Shown here one piece after another: positions 15,710-24,541 of a stretch of 64,000 bases of DNA. The first letter of the stretch is position 1. Every line of letters begins with the position of its first letter. The notes beneath the pieces are model-generated. The model did no database searches. It was not told the origin of the DNA and worked only from the letters and a program-made list of their open reading frames with translations. The stretch covers positions 1,922,001 through 1,986,000 of the forward strand of contig NZ_CP020946.1 in assembly GCF_002208115.1 (NCBI RefSeq), given 5' to 3'. The translations under genes were made by a program, and so were the position numbers. Origin of the DNA: Bdellovibrio bacteriovorus. Its GTDB lineage: Bacteria; Bdellovibrionota; Bdellovibrionia; Bdellovibrionales; Bdellovibrionaceae.

Positions 15710-15973
15710 ATGAAAACATTCATCACCATCGCAATCCTGGCTTTCTCTTGCACTTCTTTCGCATGGAGCAGCCGTGATGCCGCCTCTAAAGAATACACGT
15801 TTAAATACAATCTTTCCGGCCAGACTCTGGAACTTAAAAAATCCGCGGGCAGCTATGAAGAAGCCTATGAACAAGCAGCCCAACAGTGCTTCAGCTTCTA
15901 CAAAGGTGCTGGCAAAGTTTCCGAAGACCGTGGTCTGGACATCATCGACGTTTGCGCCAACCCACGCTCCTAA
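15710..15973 (+). CDS. Small secreted protein of unknown function
   Basis: An 87-residue protein with a signal peptide (residues 1-18, ending SFA) and a short mature domain containing two Cys (QQCFSFY and DVCANP), consistent with a disulfide. The ribosome-binding site AAGGGGGA is strong. No family recognised. It probably has its own promoter at 15663; the next gene begins 84 bases downstream after a separate CCCCTTGCT element. Confidence 0.72.
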   Translation: MKTFITIAILAFSCTSFAWSSRDAASKEYTFKYNLSGQTLELKKSAGSYEEAYEQAAQQCFSFYKGAGKVSEDRGLDIIDVCANPRS

Positions 15974-16057
15974 GACGCGCCGCACTCATGAACCTTGCTA
16001 TCTTGCTCGAGCCCCCTTGCTCGCTTATATTGGGATAGCAATCGAATGAGGTTATAA

Positions 16058-16252
16058 ATGGGTATTCTGAAGTCCATCGGTCAATTTTTGGTAGGTAAAG
16101 ATCCAGACATCTTTGATGAAAAGGGTCAGGTCTCTCACAAACTTCCTAAGAAAAAATGGGAAGCTTGGCACAACCGCACCAAAACAGATCCAGAATATAA
16201 CTGGAGAAACCACACCGGCATCACTGGTGCGGCAAAAAAGAAAAACAACTAG
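16058..16252 (+). CDS. Small basic protein of unknown function
   Basis: A 64-residue cytoplasmic protein, Lys-rich at the C-terminus (GAAKKKNN) with four Trp/aromatic positions (KKWEAWHNR, YNWRNH). A GAGG ribosome-binding site sits before ATG 16058. Upstream are three copies of CTTGCT (15994, 16002 and 16016). Codon use and a clean terminator at 16268 support a real gene. Function unknown. Confidence 0.7.
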   Translation: MGILKSIGQFLVGKDPDIFDEKGQVSHKLPKKKWEAWHNRTKTDPEYNWRNHTGITGAAKKKNN

Positions 16253-16267
16253 TTTGTTGTTGAAATG

Positions 16268-16294
16268 AAAAGAGCCCTCGCAGGGCTCTTTTTG
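16268..16294. terminator. Bidirectional terminator
   Basis: Stem AAAAGAGCCCT/AGGGCTCTTTT with a 3-base loop and T runs. It serves the small gene ending at 16252 and the convergent glnD ending at 16309. Confidence 0.9.
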
Positions 16295-16308
16295 TTTTTA
16301 GGGATGTC

Positions 16309-18618
16309 CTAAGAACCCAATCGCTCCGACAAAGTCTTCACCAGCTCCTGCGCGTCGCCTGATGGCTTCACCACAAAGATATCATCCACCTGACGACCCC
16401 ACGTGTGCACACGCGCGGACCTGATACTCATACCGGCATCACTCAAAGCCTTGGCTGCAGAGGCCAGCAGACCCGGCTGATCGGCCCCTTTAAAACTCAC
16501 AACCCATTCCTTGTCATCTGCGCTGACAATCTGAATCGTATCAAACTTCACGGCCGGCACGGGTTTGCTTTGCACGGAGGCGTTTTCAATCATTTTTGCC
16601 AGCGCCGCAAGATTGCGGGAACTCGTCACCTGGAACCAGTCATAGACACCCACCTTCGGCAGCGTATGAATGGAGGCGTGGCGGATTCCCAGACCCAATG
16701 AATACAACTGGCCCACGTAATCACTTAAAAGACCGCGACGGTCTTTTTTGTCGTGGAAGCGGATCCACAGCTCCCCCTTGCGGGTTTTTAGCATGCGTGG
16801 TTTTAACGACACTTCGCTGGTTTCGGCTTTCTTCAAGTCATCCACCAGATCCGTTAAAGAAACACTTTCAAGCAACTGAAGGCCCAGTTCCTCCACCACT
16901 TCAGCACTGAGGTTCAACTTCTTGCGTTTCTTTAACGACTCGAAATCAAAATAGTTCTGCGCACGTTTGGATTGAAGATTTAAGACCAAGTCCTTTAAAA
17001 GTTTCGCCTTCCAGTCATTCCACGCTTCGGGATTGGTGGCGCGAATGTCGATCGCGGTGAACAGCGCCAAGCGTAGAAGGCGGGCTTCAGAAATGCCTTT
17101 TTCACGCAGCTCCTGCCAGACCTTGGGGTCTTTCGGATTTTTGCGGAAGGCCGCTTGTGAAAGCTCCAGATGGTTTTGCACCATCCACTTCACTTCGTCC
17201 GTGAAAGCTTTTGAAAATCCGTAGCTTCGGAAATCTCGCTCAACAATCATCACGCCCAAGTCTGAATGGTGCTCGGCACTTTCAAGACCCTTGGCAAGAT
17301 CGTGATACAAGCAGGACCAGGTCAGAATCTTCCAGTCTTCCTTGGTCAAATCCTTGCTGATAAATTTCAGCGGCCCCAGCTCTGAAGGTTTTTTATAGAT
17401 ACGTTTTACTTCACGACATGCCTGCATGATGTGGGAATCTGCGGTGAATCTGTGATATTGATCGTGCTGAACATAGCCCACCAGACGGCGGACCTCTGGC
17501 ACCAGCTTGTCGATCAGGCGTGAACGAAACACGCTGACCAGGAACTCGTCGGATTCCTTTACGTCCAGGACTTCATCCAAAGCTTTACCGCGGCGTTTGG
17601 CCATGGTTTTCACCAGCTTATCAGGGATGAGTGAATCCAGATTCTCGCGGACTTTCTTTTGCACCAGAACGCGCGAACTCTTATGTAACGCAGCTAAAAA
17701 ATCCTCGAACTTTTTAAAAGTGCCACTTTCAATTTTGCGCAGATCTTTTTCCGAGGCCTCAGCAACCTCGACGATCCAGTCTGAATAGAAGCTCACACGG
17801 GAAAGGCCTCTTTGCAGGCTGCGCATGAAATCCTTGTGCGACTTAAAGCCCATCCATTTCCCCAGATCAAACTGCACCGCGCTTGAAAGGATGTCGCTAT
17901 GACCATCCAGATGAAGCTTCTGGCGCAAGCTTAGGAAGTAACTGCGATAGTACTGCAGCACATTCAGGGCGTGACCGGGGTTGTTGAATTTCTCGGCGAA
18001 CAGCTCATAGATCTGCAGGCCCTGCTCCAGATCCCTCAGCCCCCCGGGGCCGAATTTAATATTGGGCTCCAGATAGTTGGTGATGGAGTCAAAACGCTTC
18101 TCGCGATTCTTGCGTTCGTCTTTGACAGCTTTCAGCAGAATGCGACGGAAGTGCTTTTTACGGGCCCAGATGTTCTTTTGCTGTTCAAACAGCTTACGGG
18201 CCCCTTCGGCGGTCAGTGGTTTAGCTTTTAAAAGCGCCAGAATGTCGAAGGCTTCAACCCCTTCGGTCCAGTCTTCCATGTTCAGGGGCATGCGATAGCG
18301 AAGCTTTAAACCGCGCTCATGCAAATGATCAGTGAAGGCTTTGACTTGCGCTTCATCGCCACAAAAAAGGATGTCGATATCGGATTTGGGACTCAATTCA
18401 CCGCGGGCCCAGGACCCCAGCATGATGGGATGAGTGTCGCGCCACTGTGGATTTTCTTTCAGGATTTCTTCTAATTTGGTGCCCAGCCAGTGGGAAAGAC
18501 TTTCCGAGGAAAAACAAAACACCTGGCGCACATCCCCGTCCGGTGTCATCAGAGGGGGAGTCAGGATTTCCTGCGCCTGTTGAAACTGCTCGGCTGTCAA
18601 AAACGTCTTGTGGGCCAT
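16309..18618 (-). CDS. glnD: GlnD-type PII uridylyltransferase/uridylyl-removing enzyme
   Basis: A 769-residue nitrogen-status sensor, expected to add UMP to PII at low glutamine and remove it at high glutamine. The order is N-terminal nucleotidyltransferase (GSWARGE at 68-74, catalytic Asp80 and Asp82), a central helical region, an HD domain (YHDLAKGLESAEHHSDLG, near 440), and two C-terminal ACT domains (the second beginning VVSFKGADQPGLLASAAKAL). It is shorter than the 890-residue E. coli enzyme. It starts 49 bases after the mutS stop and is likely co-transcribed. No PII gene or glutamine synthetase lies in the window. Confidence 0.88.
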   Translation of the reverse strand: MAHKTFLTAEQFQQAQEILTPPLMTPDGDVRQVFCFSSESLSHWLGTKLEEILKENPQWRDTHPIMLGSWARGELSPKSDIDILFCGDEAQVKAFTDHLHERGLKLRYRMPLNMEDWTEGVEAFDILALLKAKPLTAEGARKLFEQQKNIWARKKHFRRILLKAVKDERKNREKRFDSITNYLEPNIKFGPGGLRDLEQGLQIYELFAEKFNNPGHALNVLQYYRSYFLSLRQKLHLDGHSDILSSAVQFDLGKWMGFKSHKDFMRSLQRGLSRVSFYSDWIVEVAEASEKDLRKIESGTFKKFEDFLAALHKSSRVLVQKKVRENLDSLIPDKLVKTMAKRRGKALDEVLDVKESDEFLVSVFRSRLIDKLVPEVRRLVGYVQHDQYHRFTADSHIMQACREVKRIYKKPSELGPLKFISKDLTKEDWKILTWSCLYHDLAKGLESAEHHSDLGVMIVERDFRSYGFSKAFTDEVKWMVQNHLELSQAAFRKNPKDPKVWQELREKGISEARLLRLALFTAIDIRATNPEAWNDWKAKLLKDLVLNLQSKRAQNYFDFESLKKRKKLNLSAEVVEELGLQLLESVSLTDLVDDLKKAETSEVSLKPRMLKTRKGELWIRFHDKKDRRGLLSDYVGQLYSLGLGIRHASIHTLPKVGVYDWFQVTSSRNLAALAKMIENASVQSKPVPAVKFDTIQIVSADDKEWVVSFKGADQPGLLASAAKALSDAGMSIRSARVHTWGRQVDDIFVVKPSGDAQELVKTLSERLGS

Positions 18619-18667
18619 AAAGTCCTCTGACTTTAAAGGATCACCGAATTTGCCAGCCGACTCAAGT

Positions 18668-21190
18668 CTAAACGCGCTCGACGATCTCTTTCCATTTAGC
18701 GACCTGATTCATAACATCCAAAGGACTTGTCTGCATCAGTGGGAACTTTTGCAGCTCTTCCATCAGGGACTTCATGGTCTCACCACGGCGGGCTGTTTCC
18801 GGATCGACAGCCTCAACCGCCTCGATGTAGGGCTCTTCAGCAGTCAAAGAATCCAGAAGCGACAACTGGCTGCTGGCTTGAACACGTTTGGATTCGATAT
18901 CACGCAGAAGGCTTTTTGCACGCTTGGTGACGGTTGCTGGCAAGCCCGCAAGCTCGGCCACCTGAACCCCGTAGGATTTCAAAGCCGGGCCTTTTACAAG
19001 GGTATGAAGGAAGCGGATTTCGCCGTTTCTTTCCGCCACTGTCATGTGGGCGTTGGTGATCTGACCGAAGCTCTGATCCAAGGACGTCAGTTCGTGGTAG
19101 TGAGTGGCAAAGAAGGTCAAAGCCTTCACATCACTCAACAGATGCTCAAGGATGGATTGTGCCAGGCACATGCCGTCAAAGGTGCTGGTCCCGCGACCCA
19201 CTTCATCCAGAATCACCAAAGAATCTTTGGTGGCATTTTTCAGCATCGCGGAGGTTTCAGTCATCTCGACCATGAATGTGGAAAGACCTTCAGACAACTG
19301 ATCACTTGCCCCGATACGGGTGAAGATCGCATCAAAGATCGGCATTTCAGCCTCATCACACGGAACGAAAGAACCCATCTGCGCAAGAATGGCATTCAAA
19401 GCCACCTGACGCATCAATGTGGATTTACCGGCCATGTTGGGACCTGTCAGCAACAGGCAGGAATGCTGGCGAAGCTCCAGGTCGTTGGCAACGAAGTTCT
19501 TTTTCACGGTTTGTTCAACCACCGGGTGGCGGCTGGCTTTCATTTTCAAAGAACCGTCTGCAGAGAATTTCGGACGGACGTATTTTTCCTCAAGGCTCAG
19601 CCATGCAAGGCTTGCCACCACGTCGACTTCACTGCACTCGTGCGCCAGCGCCAAAAGACCCGGACACTGAGCCAGGATTTCTTTACGAAGAGCTTCAAAG
19701 AATTCAAATTCCAGATCCGCACGCTTAGTGTTGGCGCTAAGAACTTTTCTTTCAAGTTCGATCAGTTCATCTGTGCAATAGCGTTCTGCATTGGTCAAAG
19801 TCTGCTTGCGCTGATAGTGCGCCGGTGCTTTGTCCTTATGGGAATTGGTAATTTCGATGTAATAGCCAAAGACGTTGTTATAACGGATCTTCAGACTGGA
19901 AATACCGGTCTTTTCTTTTTCCTCAGCTTCCATGCGAGACACCATGGCCTGCGCATTGGTGGAAAGCTCAATCAGCTCATCCAGTTCCGGAGACACACCA
20001 TTACGGATCAAATAACCCTGCTTGGTCGCCAAAGGTGGATCTTCAACCAGGGTGCGCTCGATTTTATAAGCCAGCTCGCGCAGGCCCTCAAAGTTCGCTT
20101 TGCCACCGGTGGCGTGAACCAGGACTTCCAAAGCACTGATTCCGGCGTGCACGCTGCCCGCCAAAGCCAGCAGATCACGACCATTACACTGAGGCTGGGA
20201 AATCTTACCCAGACGTCTTTCGATATCGCCCATCTGACCCAGGATCTGACGAACACGTTTAAGCTCCAGAACATGATTTCGCCAGAAATCAACAGAGCTC
20301 AGACGCTGCTCGATTGCGTTCAGGTCACGCAATGGGAAGCTCAACCACTGACGCAGCAAACGGCTGCCCGCAGAGGTCTGCGTGCGGTTGATGGCGTGGA
20401 ACAAGCTGCCCAGACCTTCACCTTTGTAGGTCGAGAAAACTTCCAGGTGACGAAGTGTCGTGCTGGAGATTTCCAGACGGTGCTCAAGATCACGCATCAC
20501 AAACGGAGAAATGGTCGCCAGGGATTCTTCGCCAGACATATTGCCGACATAAGAAACCAAACGAGCTGCCGACATCGGCGCCTCGTTTTTAAGAAGCGGA
20601 TGCAGCAGATCTGCGATGTCTTCGTGATGACTGATCAGCACACCATCCACACCCGTCAGCAGGGATTCATCTTCTTTAGCGATCACAATCTCTGCCACCG
20701 GCAGAATCTGCAGGAAGCGCAAGAGCTCTGTGGTCTTTTTAGAGCGGAAGAAGAACGCCTCGCCCGTTGTTGTATCCAGGAAGCTTAAAGATTCGGAATC
20801 AAGGCTGACCAGATAGTGCGGTTTTGTGCCGTCCAGAGTGTCGGAATCATAAACCATCCCCGGCGTCAGAACGCGGGTCACACCACGCTTCACGATACCT
20901 TTGGCAAGTTTCGGATCTTCCAACTGATCACAGATGGCGATCTTGAATCCCGCAGCCAGAAGTTTATTGATCGGCCCTGCGATAGAGTGATGAGGCACTC
21001 CGCACATCGGCGTTTCGTCCTGGGATTTTTTATTTCTTTGAGTCAGTGCAATTCCCAGCACCGGAGCTGCTTTCACAGCATCATCAAAGAACATCTCAAA
21101 GAAGTCCCCCATACGGAAAAGAAGGATTTTATCTTGATGGACAGATTTGATGTCCCAGAACTGTTTCATGAGCGGCGTAAGATTCGACAT
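18668..21190 (-). CDS. mutS: DNA mismatch repair protein MutS
   Basis: An 840-residue MutS1 that recognises mismatches and small loops and recruits MutL. The N-terminal mismatch-binding domain carries the Phe-x-Glu motif in LLFRMGDFFEMFFDDA, with connector, core and clamp domains following. The C-terminal ATPase has Walker A GPNMAGKST and Walker B 'LVILDEVGRGTSTFDG', followed by the FATHYHEL motif. Length is normal. It is transcribed with glnD. Its start lies 71 bases from the left inverted repeat of the RAYT element. Confidence 0.97.
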   Translation of the reverse strand: MSNLTPLMKQFWDIKSVHQDKILLFRMGDFFEMFFDDAVKAAPVLGIALTQRNKKSQDETPMCGVPHHSIAGPINKLLAAGFKIAICDQLEDPKLAKGIVKRGVTRVLTPGMVYDSDTLDGTKPHYLVSLDSESLSFLDTTTGEAFFFRSKKTTELLRFLQILPVAEIVIAKEDESLLTGVDGVLISHHEDIADLLHPLLKNEAPMSAARLVSYVGNMSGEESLATISPFVMRDLEHRLEISSTTLRHLEVFSTYKGEGLGSLFHAINRTQTSAGSRLLRQWLSFPLRDLNAIEQRLSSVDFWRNHVLELKRVRQILGQMGDIERRLGKISQPQCNGRDLLALAGSVHAGISALEVLVHATGGKANFEGLRELAYKIERTLVEDPPLATKQGYLIRNGVSPELDELIELSTNAQAMVSRMEAEEKEKTGISSLKIRYNNVFGYYIEITNSHKDKAPAHYQRKQTLTNAERYCTDELIELERKVLSANTKRADLEFEFFEALRKEILAQCPGLLALAHECSEVDVVASLAWLSLEEKYVRPKFSADGSLKMKASRHPVVEQTVKKNFVANDLELRQHSCLLLTGPNMAGKSTLMRQVALNAILAQMGSFVPCDEAEMPIFDAIFTRIGASDQLSEGLSTFMVEMTETSAMLKNATKDSLVILDEVGRGTSTFDGMCLAQSILEHLLSDVKALTFFATHYHELTSLDQSFGQITNAHMTVAERNGEIRFLHTLVKGPALKSYGVQVAELAGLPATVTKRAKSLLRDIESKRVQASSQLSLLDSLTAEEPYIEAVEAVDPETARRGETMKSLMEELQKFPLMQTSPLDVMNQVAKWKEIVERV

Positions 21191-21260
21191 AGGCCAAAAA
21201 AACTAACGAAACCCAGCCCCACTTTCACCCAAAAAACCCAAATAACGCACCGCGCCCCTC

Positions 21261-21284
21261 AAAAGGTACCTGGTTACTTTTGCA
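21261..21284 (+). repeat. Left inverted repeat of the RAYT module
   Basis: A 24-base word with core GGTACCTG that matches the reverse complement of 22047-22070 at 23 of 24 positions. Weaker match extends inward for about 14 more bases (21285-21298 against 22033-22046). Internally it is itself an imperfect palindrome (AAAAG...CTTTT), as REP sequences are. Confidence 0.9.
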
Positions 21285-21377
21285 GAAGCGTTGCGCCGAA
21301 ATCCAGACACTCCGCCGCTCCATAAATTGCCTATTTTGCCGTCAGATTTAGCCTCTTTTTTGCAAAACAAACTTGCC

Positions 21378-22016
21378 ATGCCTAGAAAGATAGTTCCGGC
21401 CTCGGCCGATCACCCATATCACATTGTTGCTCGCGCCCGAAACCGCGAGTGGTTTCCAATTGCACGTTCAGAGGTTTGGGCCATCATGGAGGACTATCTG
21501 TTCTTTATATCCCATGCGTATGGAATTGAAATTCTATCGTTTGTTCTCATGGACAACCACTTTCACATGATAGCCCGTGATCCAAAGCAGAGCCTCGGCG
21601 AAGCAATGAACTATTTCATGAAAGAGACCAGCCGGCATATCAGTTTCAGAGCAGGAATGATCAATCAGATCTATGGAGGCAGATATCACAAGACCTTGAT
21701 CAACAGTCCTCTCTACTATCTGCATGCCTACAAATACGTTTATAGAAATCCCGTCGAGGCAGGGCTATGCAATCAAGTTCAGGACTACCCACATTCAACA
21801 CTGGCTCTCTCGCTGGGTATGCACCGACTGGGTTTTCCGATATATCCAGACAACACTCTTTTTGAATCAACAGACTCAATTTTGTCCTGGCTAAACTCAG
21901 CCCCAGATCCCCAAGACAAGGAGATAGTGCAAAAGGCTCTTCGAAAATCAGAGTTTAAAATTCCTACAACAAGAAAGAATCAGCGACCGCATCGGCTCAC
22001 CTCTCTACCTTACTAA
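21378..22016 (+). CDS. REP-associated tyrosine transposase (RAYT, Y1 family)
   Basis: A 212-residue single-domain Y1 transposase of the IS200/RAYT group. The HUH metal site is DNHFHMIA, and the catalytic Tyr is within 'HAYKYVYRNPVEAGL'. The N-terminal PRKIVPASADHPYHIVARAR is the classic RAYT opening. RAYTs are usually single-copy, domesticated genes that bind and move REP hairpins rather than transposing themselves. ATG 21378 is chosen over an upstream frame start because it gives the conserved N-terminus. The gene appears intact and sits between inverted repeats at 21261 and 22047, in the gap between mutS and mpl. Confidence 0.9.
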   Translation: MPRKIVPASADHPYHIVARARNREWFPIARSEVWAIMEDYLFFISHAYGIEILSFVLMDNHFHMIARDPKQSLGEAMNYFMKETSRHISFRAGMINQIYGGRYHKTLINSPLYYLHAYKYVYRNPVEAGLCNQVQDYPHSTLALSLGMHRLGFPIYPDNTLFESTDSILSWLNSAPDPQDKEIVQKALRKSEFKIPTTRKNQRPHRLTSLPY

Positions 22017-22046
22017 GATCAGGAAAGAAGACCGACGCGGCGTTTA

Positions 22047-22070
22047 TGCAAAAGTAAGCAGGTACCTTTT
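22047..22070 (-). repeat. Right inverted repeat of the RAYT module
   Basis: Reverse-complement copy (23 of 24) of 21261-21284. Its outer end overlaps the stop codon of the minus-strand mpl gene (TAA at 22069-22071). Confidence 0.9.
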
Positions 22071-23478
22071 ATTCGAGGGCTTTTAGGAGTTTGGTGTAGA
22101 TGCCGTCGAAGCCGCCGTTGCTCATGATCAGGATGACGTCGCCTTTGTGGGCTTTGGATTTCAGGGCTGCGACGATGTCGTCGGCTGTGTCGAAGTCCGC
22201 TGCGGTCACTTGGGATTTCTTGAGGTCATCGACCAATTCATGCGTGGAGAAACGGTTTTCTTCGTCGATCTTGGTTTGATCGAAAGCTTTTGCCAGAAGA
22301 ACTTCGTGAGAGCCTTTGAAGGCCTCCACATAGTCTTTCTGGAAGACTTTACGACGGGATGTTGCACTTCGTGGCTCAAACACCGAGAACACCTTGCGGC
22401 CCGGATATTTCTTCTGAATGCCTTTCACCGTTTCACGCACCGCTGTTGGGTGGTGGGCGAAATCTTCAATCACCAAAATACCGTTCGGCTCACCCAGAAT
22501 CTCCTGACGGCGCTTCACACCTTCGAAAGACTCCAGCGCAATCTGGATGCGGTTTTCAGAGAAGCCCAGCATTTTGGACATCGCCACCACCGCCGTCGCA
22601 TTCAGAACGTTGTATTCACCGGTGATCTGCATGGCATAAGGGCCCAGAATCTCACCGCGGTGATGAACCTCAAAGCCCAGACCATTGGCATTTTGGAACA
22701 TGATCTTCGCGCGGAAATCCGCCTCCGCCCCAAAGCCGTAAGTGAAAGAGTTCTTGCACTTGGCAAGCTTGCGAAGTTCCATGACATTGGCGTCTTCCGC
22801 ACAAGCCAGCAAAGTTCCATTTTCAGGAATCAGCTCCATCAGGCGCGCGAAAGATTTCTTCACGTCGTCAAGGTCCTTGTAAATATCCGCGTGGTCAAAT
22901 TCCACAGAAGTCAGAACCACGTGTTTTGGACGGTAGTGAATGAATTTTGGAACTTTATCGAAGAAAGCCGTGTCGTACTCATCACCCTCGATGATGAAGT
23001 AATTGCCTTCCGGATTTTTGAAACTTTGAGAGAAGTTCTTCGGAATCCCCCCGATCAGGAAACCCGGTTTTACTCCGGCATTTTCCGCCACCCAGGCCAT
23101 CATGGAAGTGGTCGTGGTTTTTCCGTGAGTCCCGGAGATCACAACGCTTTCACGATTTTCAATGATGAACTCTCCCATTGCTTTTGGCAGGGAGGTGTAC
23201 GGAATCCCCAGCTTCATCAGCTCTTGGGCTTCTTCGTTGTTCGCGGAAATCACGTTCCCCACGATCACGAAGTCTGGCTTCGGATGCAGGTTTTCGGCTT
23301 TGTAGCCTTTCATGATATTGATGCCCAGATTTTCCAACTGGGTCGACATCGGAGGATAAGGATTGGAATCGCTGCCGGTGATTTTAAAGCCGCGGTCTTT
23401 CAAAAGACCTGCCATGGAGGCCATCGCCGTCCCGCAAATACCCATCAAGTGAATGTGACTGCCTGGTTTGATATTCAT
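22069..23478 (-). CDS. mpl: UDP-N-acetylmuramate:L-alanyl-gamma-D-glutamyl-meso-DAP ligase
   Basis: A 469-residue Mur-ligase family enzyme. It attaches recycled murein tripeptide to UDP-MurNAc, bypassing MurC, MurD and MurE. The N-terminal Rossmann segment is HIHLMGICGTAMASMAGLLK. The ATP loop is SGTHGKTTTTSM. The Mpl-specific region includes 'EFDHADIYKDLD' and the late 'EPRSATSRRKVFQ'. ATG 23478 gives the family N-terminus; an upstream in-frame ATG would add 22 unrelated residues inside the preceding gene. It is last in the operon with ldcA and a serine hydrolase, which together suit peptidoglycan-peptide salvage. Confidence 0.93.
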   Translation of the reverse strand: MNIKPGSHIHLMGICGTAMASMAGLLKDRGFKITGSDSNPYPPMSTQLENLGINIMKGYKAENLHPKPDFVIVGNVISANNEEAQELMKLGIPYTSLPKAMGEFIIENRESVVISGTHGKTTTTSMMAWVAENAGVKPGFLIGGIPKNFSQSFKNPEGNYFIIEGDEYDTAFFDKVPKFIHYRPKHVVLTSVEFDHADIYKDLDDVKKSFARLMELIPENGTLLACAEDANVMELRKLAKCKNSFTYGFGAEADFRAKIMFQNANGLGFEVHHRGEILGPYAMQITGEYNVLNATAVVAMSKMLGFSENRIQIALESFEGVKRRQEILGEPNGILVIEDFAHHPTAVRETVKGIQKKYPGRKVFSVFEPRSATSRRKVFQKDYVEAFKGSHEVLLAKAFDQTKIDEENRFSTHELVDDLKKSQVTAADFDTADDIVAALKSKAHKGDVILIMSNGGFDGIYTKLLKALE

Positions 23479-23479
23479 C

Positions 23480-24541
23480 TTAAAGTCCACTTCTTCTGTA
23501 GTTTTCAACAATCCAATTATGAATTTCCGGACGCAATTTGCCAAAGGCTTTGTTATCAGATCCGTACAAGACCCGGTTGGACAGAATGATCACACTCAAA
23601 TCCATCTTGGGATCATACCAAACGGAAGTTCCCGTAAAGCCCGTGTGCCCAATGGAATCCAAAGAGAAATATGTCCCGCAGCTTGCAGAACCCGGAGTCG
23701 GCATCATGTAACCCATGGCCCAGTCACCCTTGCCTTCCGGCAAAGCTCTTTTGGCAAACAACTGGGCTGTCTTCTGACGGATGGAATAACGGGCAATTCC
23801 CATCAAGTGCGAACGCAGATGCAAAGAGAACCAGCCGGCATCGTCAATGCTGCCAAACAGGCCCGCATGGGTGGAAACCCCGCCCAAAGACCACGCATTC
23901 AAATCATGCACTTCGCCCTGAACCAGTTTGCGGCGAACCGGACATTCCTCGGTCGGCGCATACAAAGAGGTTTTGTGAACAGGCTTGTTATCCGGATGGA
24001 ACTCCAAGGTCGTGCCCAGATAGAATTTGTTTTTGATGTCCGTCCAGACATCATCCAAAGACTTGTCGTAAAGTTTTTCAATGACGAACCCCAAAAACAG
24101 GAAGCCCACGTCAGAATATACCGCCGTGTCTTGCTTCTCAATTTTCAGATTCTGCAGCATGCCCTGCAACTGTTCACGGCGTTTATCGCGCGGCAAAGTC
24201 GTGTTGATCTCCTGATACAGCGGCAACCACCACGCCAGCCCTGAACTGTGAGTCAGAAGCTCGGTGATGCGGGTTTCTTTGTGCGCAAACCAAGGCAAAA
24301 GATCCGCCACTTTGGTTTCAAAGTTCCACTTACCAGCCTCAAAGGCCTGAATCATGGCTTGAGTCGTGAAAATAACTTTCGTCAAACTAGCCAGATCGTA
24401 ATAGGCATACGTGTTACCCACGGCCACATCACAGATGATTCGCCCGCCCTGATAAGCACGCACCATCACACCCGGAGTGGTGTCACGAATACGGTCTTCA
24501 AGTTGAGTGATCAGATTTTTTTCCAGTACAGAAAATTTCAT
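23480..24541 (-). CDS. Serine hydrolase of the beta-lactamase / class C penicillin-binding fold
   Basis: A 353-residue protein with the three active-site motifs of the class C family: S-x2-K in LASLTKVIF, Y-S-D in AVYSDVGFLF, and HTG in IGHTGFTGTS. No signal peptide is visible, so it is probably cytoplasmic or exported by another route. Family members include esterases, D-amino-acid peptidases and peptidoglycan hydrolases; true beta-lactamase activity is not implied. It overlaps ldcA by one base (TAATG) and is one base from the mpl start, so a role in trimming muropeptides is likely (inference). Confidence 0.85.
   Translation of the reverse strand: MKFSVLEKNLITQLEDRIRDTTPGVMVRAYQGGRIICDVAVGNTYAYYDLASLTKVIFTTQAMIQAFEAGKWNFETKVADLLPWFAHKETRITELLTHSSGLAWWLPLYQEINTTLPRDKRREQLQGMLQNLKIEKQDTAVYSDVGFLFLGFVIEKLYDKSLDDVWTDIKNKFYLGTTLEFHPDNKPVHKTSLYAPTEECPVRRKLVQGEVHDLNAWSLGGVSTHAGLFGSIDDAGWFSLHLRSHLMGIARYSIRQKTAQLFAKRALPEGKGDWAMGYMMPTPGSASCGTYFSLDSIGHTGFTGTSVWYDPKMDLSVIILSNRVLYGSDNKAFGKLRPEIHNWIVENYRRSGL

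Noticed and set aside
18608-20788. A 726-codon open frame on the plus strand opposite mutS
   Set aside because: It is antisense to an intact, unmistakable mutS; its translation is His/Gln/Phe-rich and low in motifs, as expected from mirrored codon bias.
22147-23589. A 480-codon open frame opposite mpl
   Set aside because: Antisense to mpl, with Phe/His-rich composition and no domain.
23480-24541. Calling the class C-fold hydrolase an antibiotic-resistance beta-lactamase
   Set aside because: No signal peptide is visible and the operon context is murein-peptide recycling; the motifs are shared by many peptidases and esterases.
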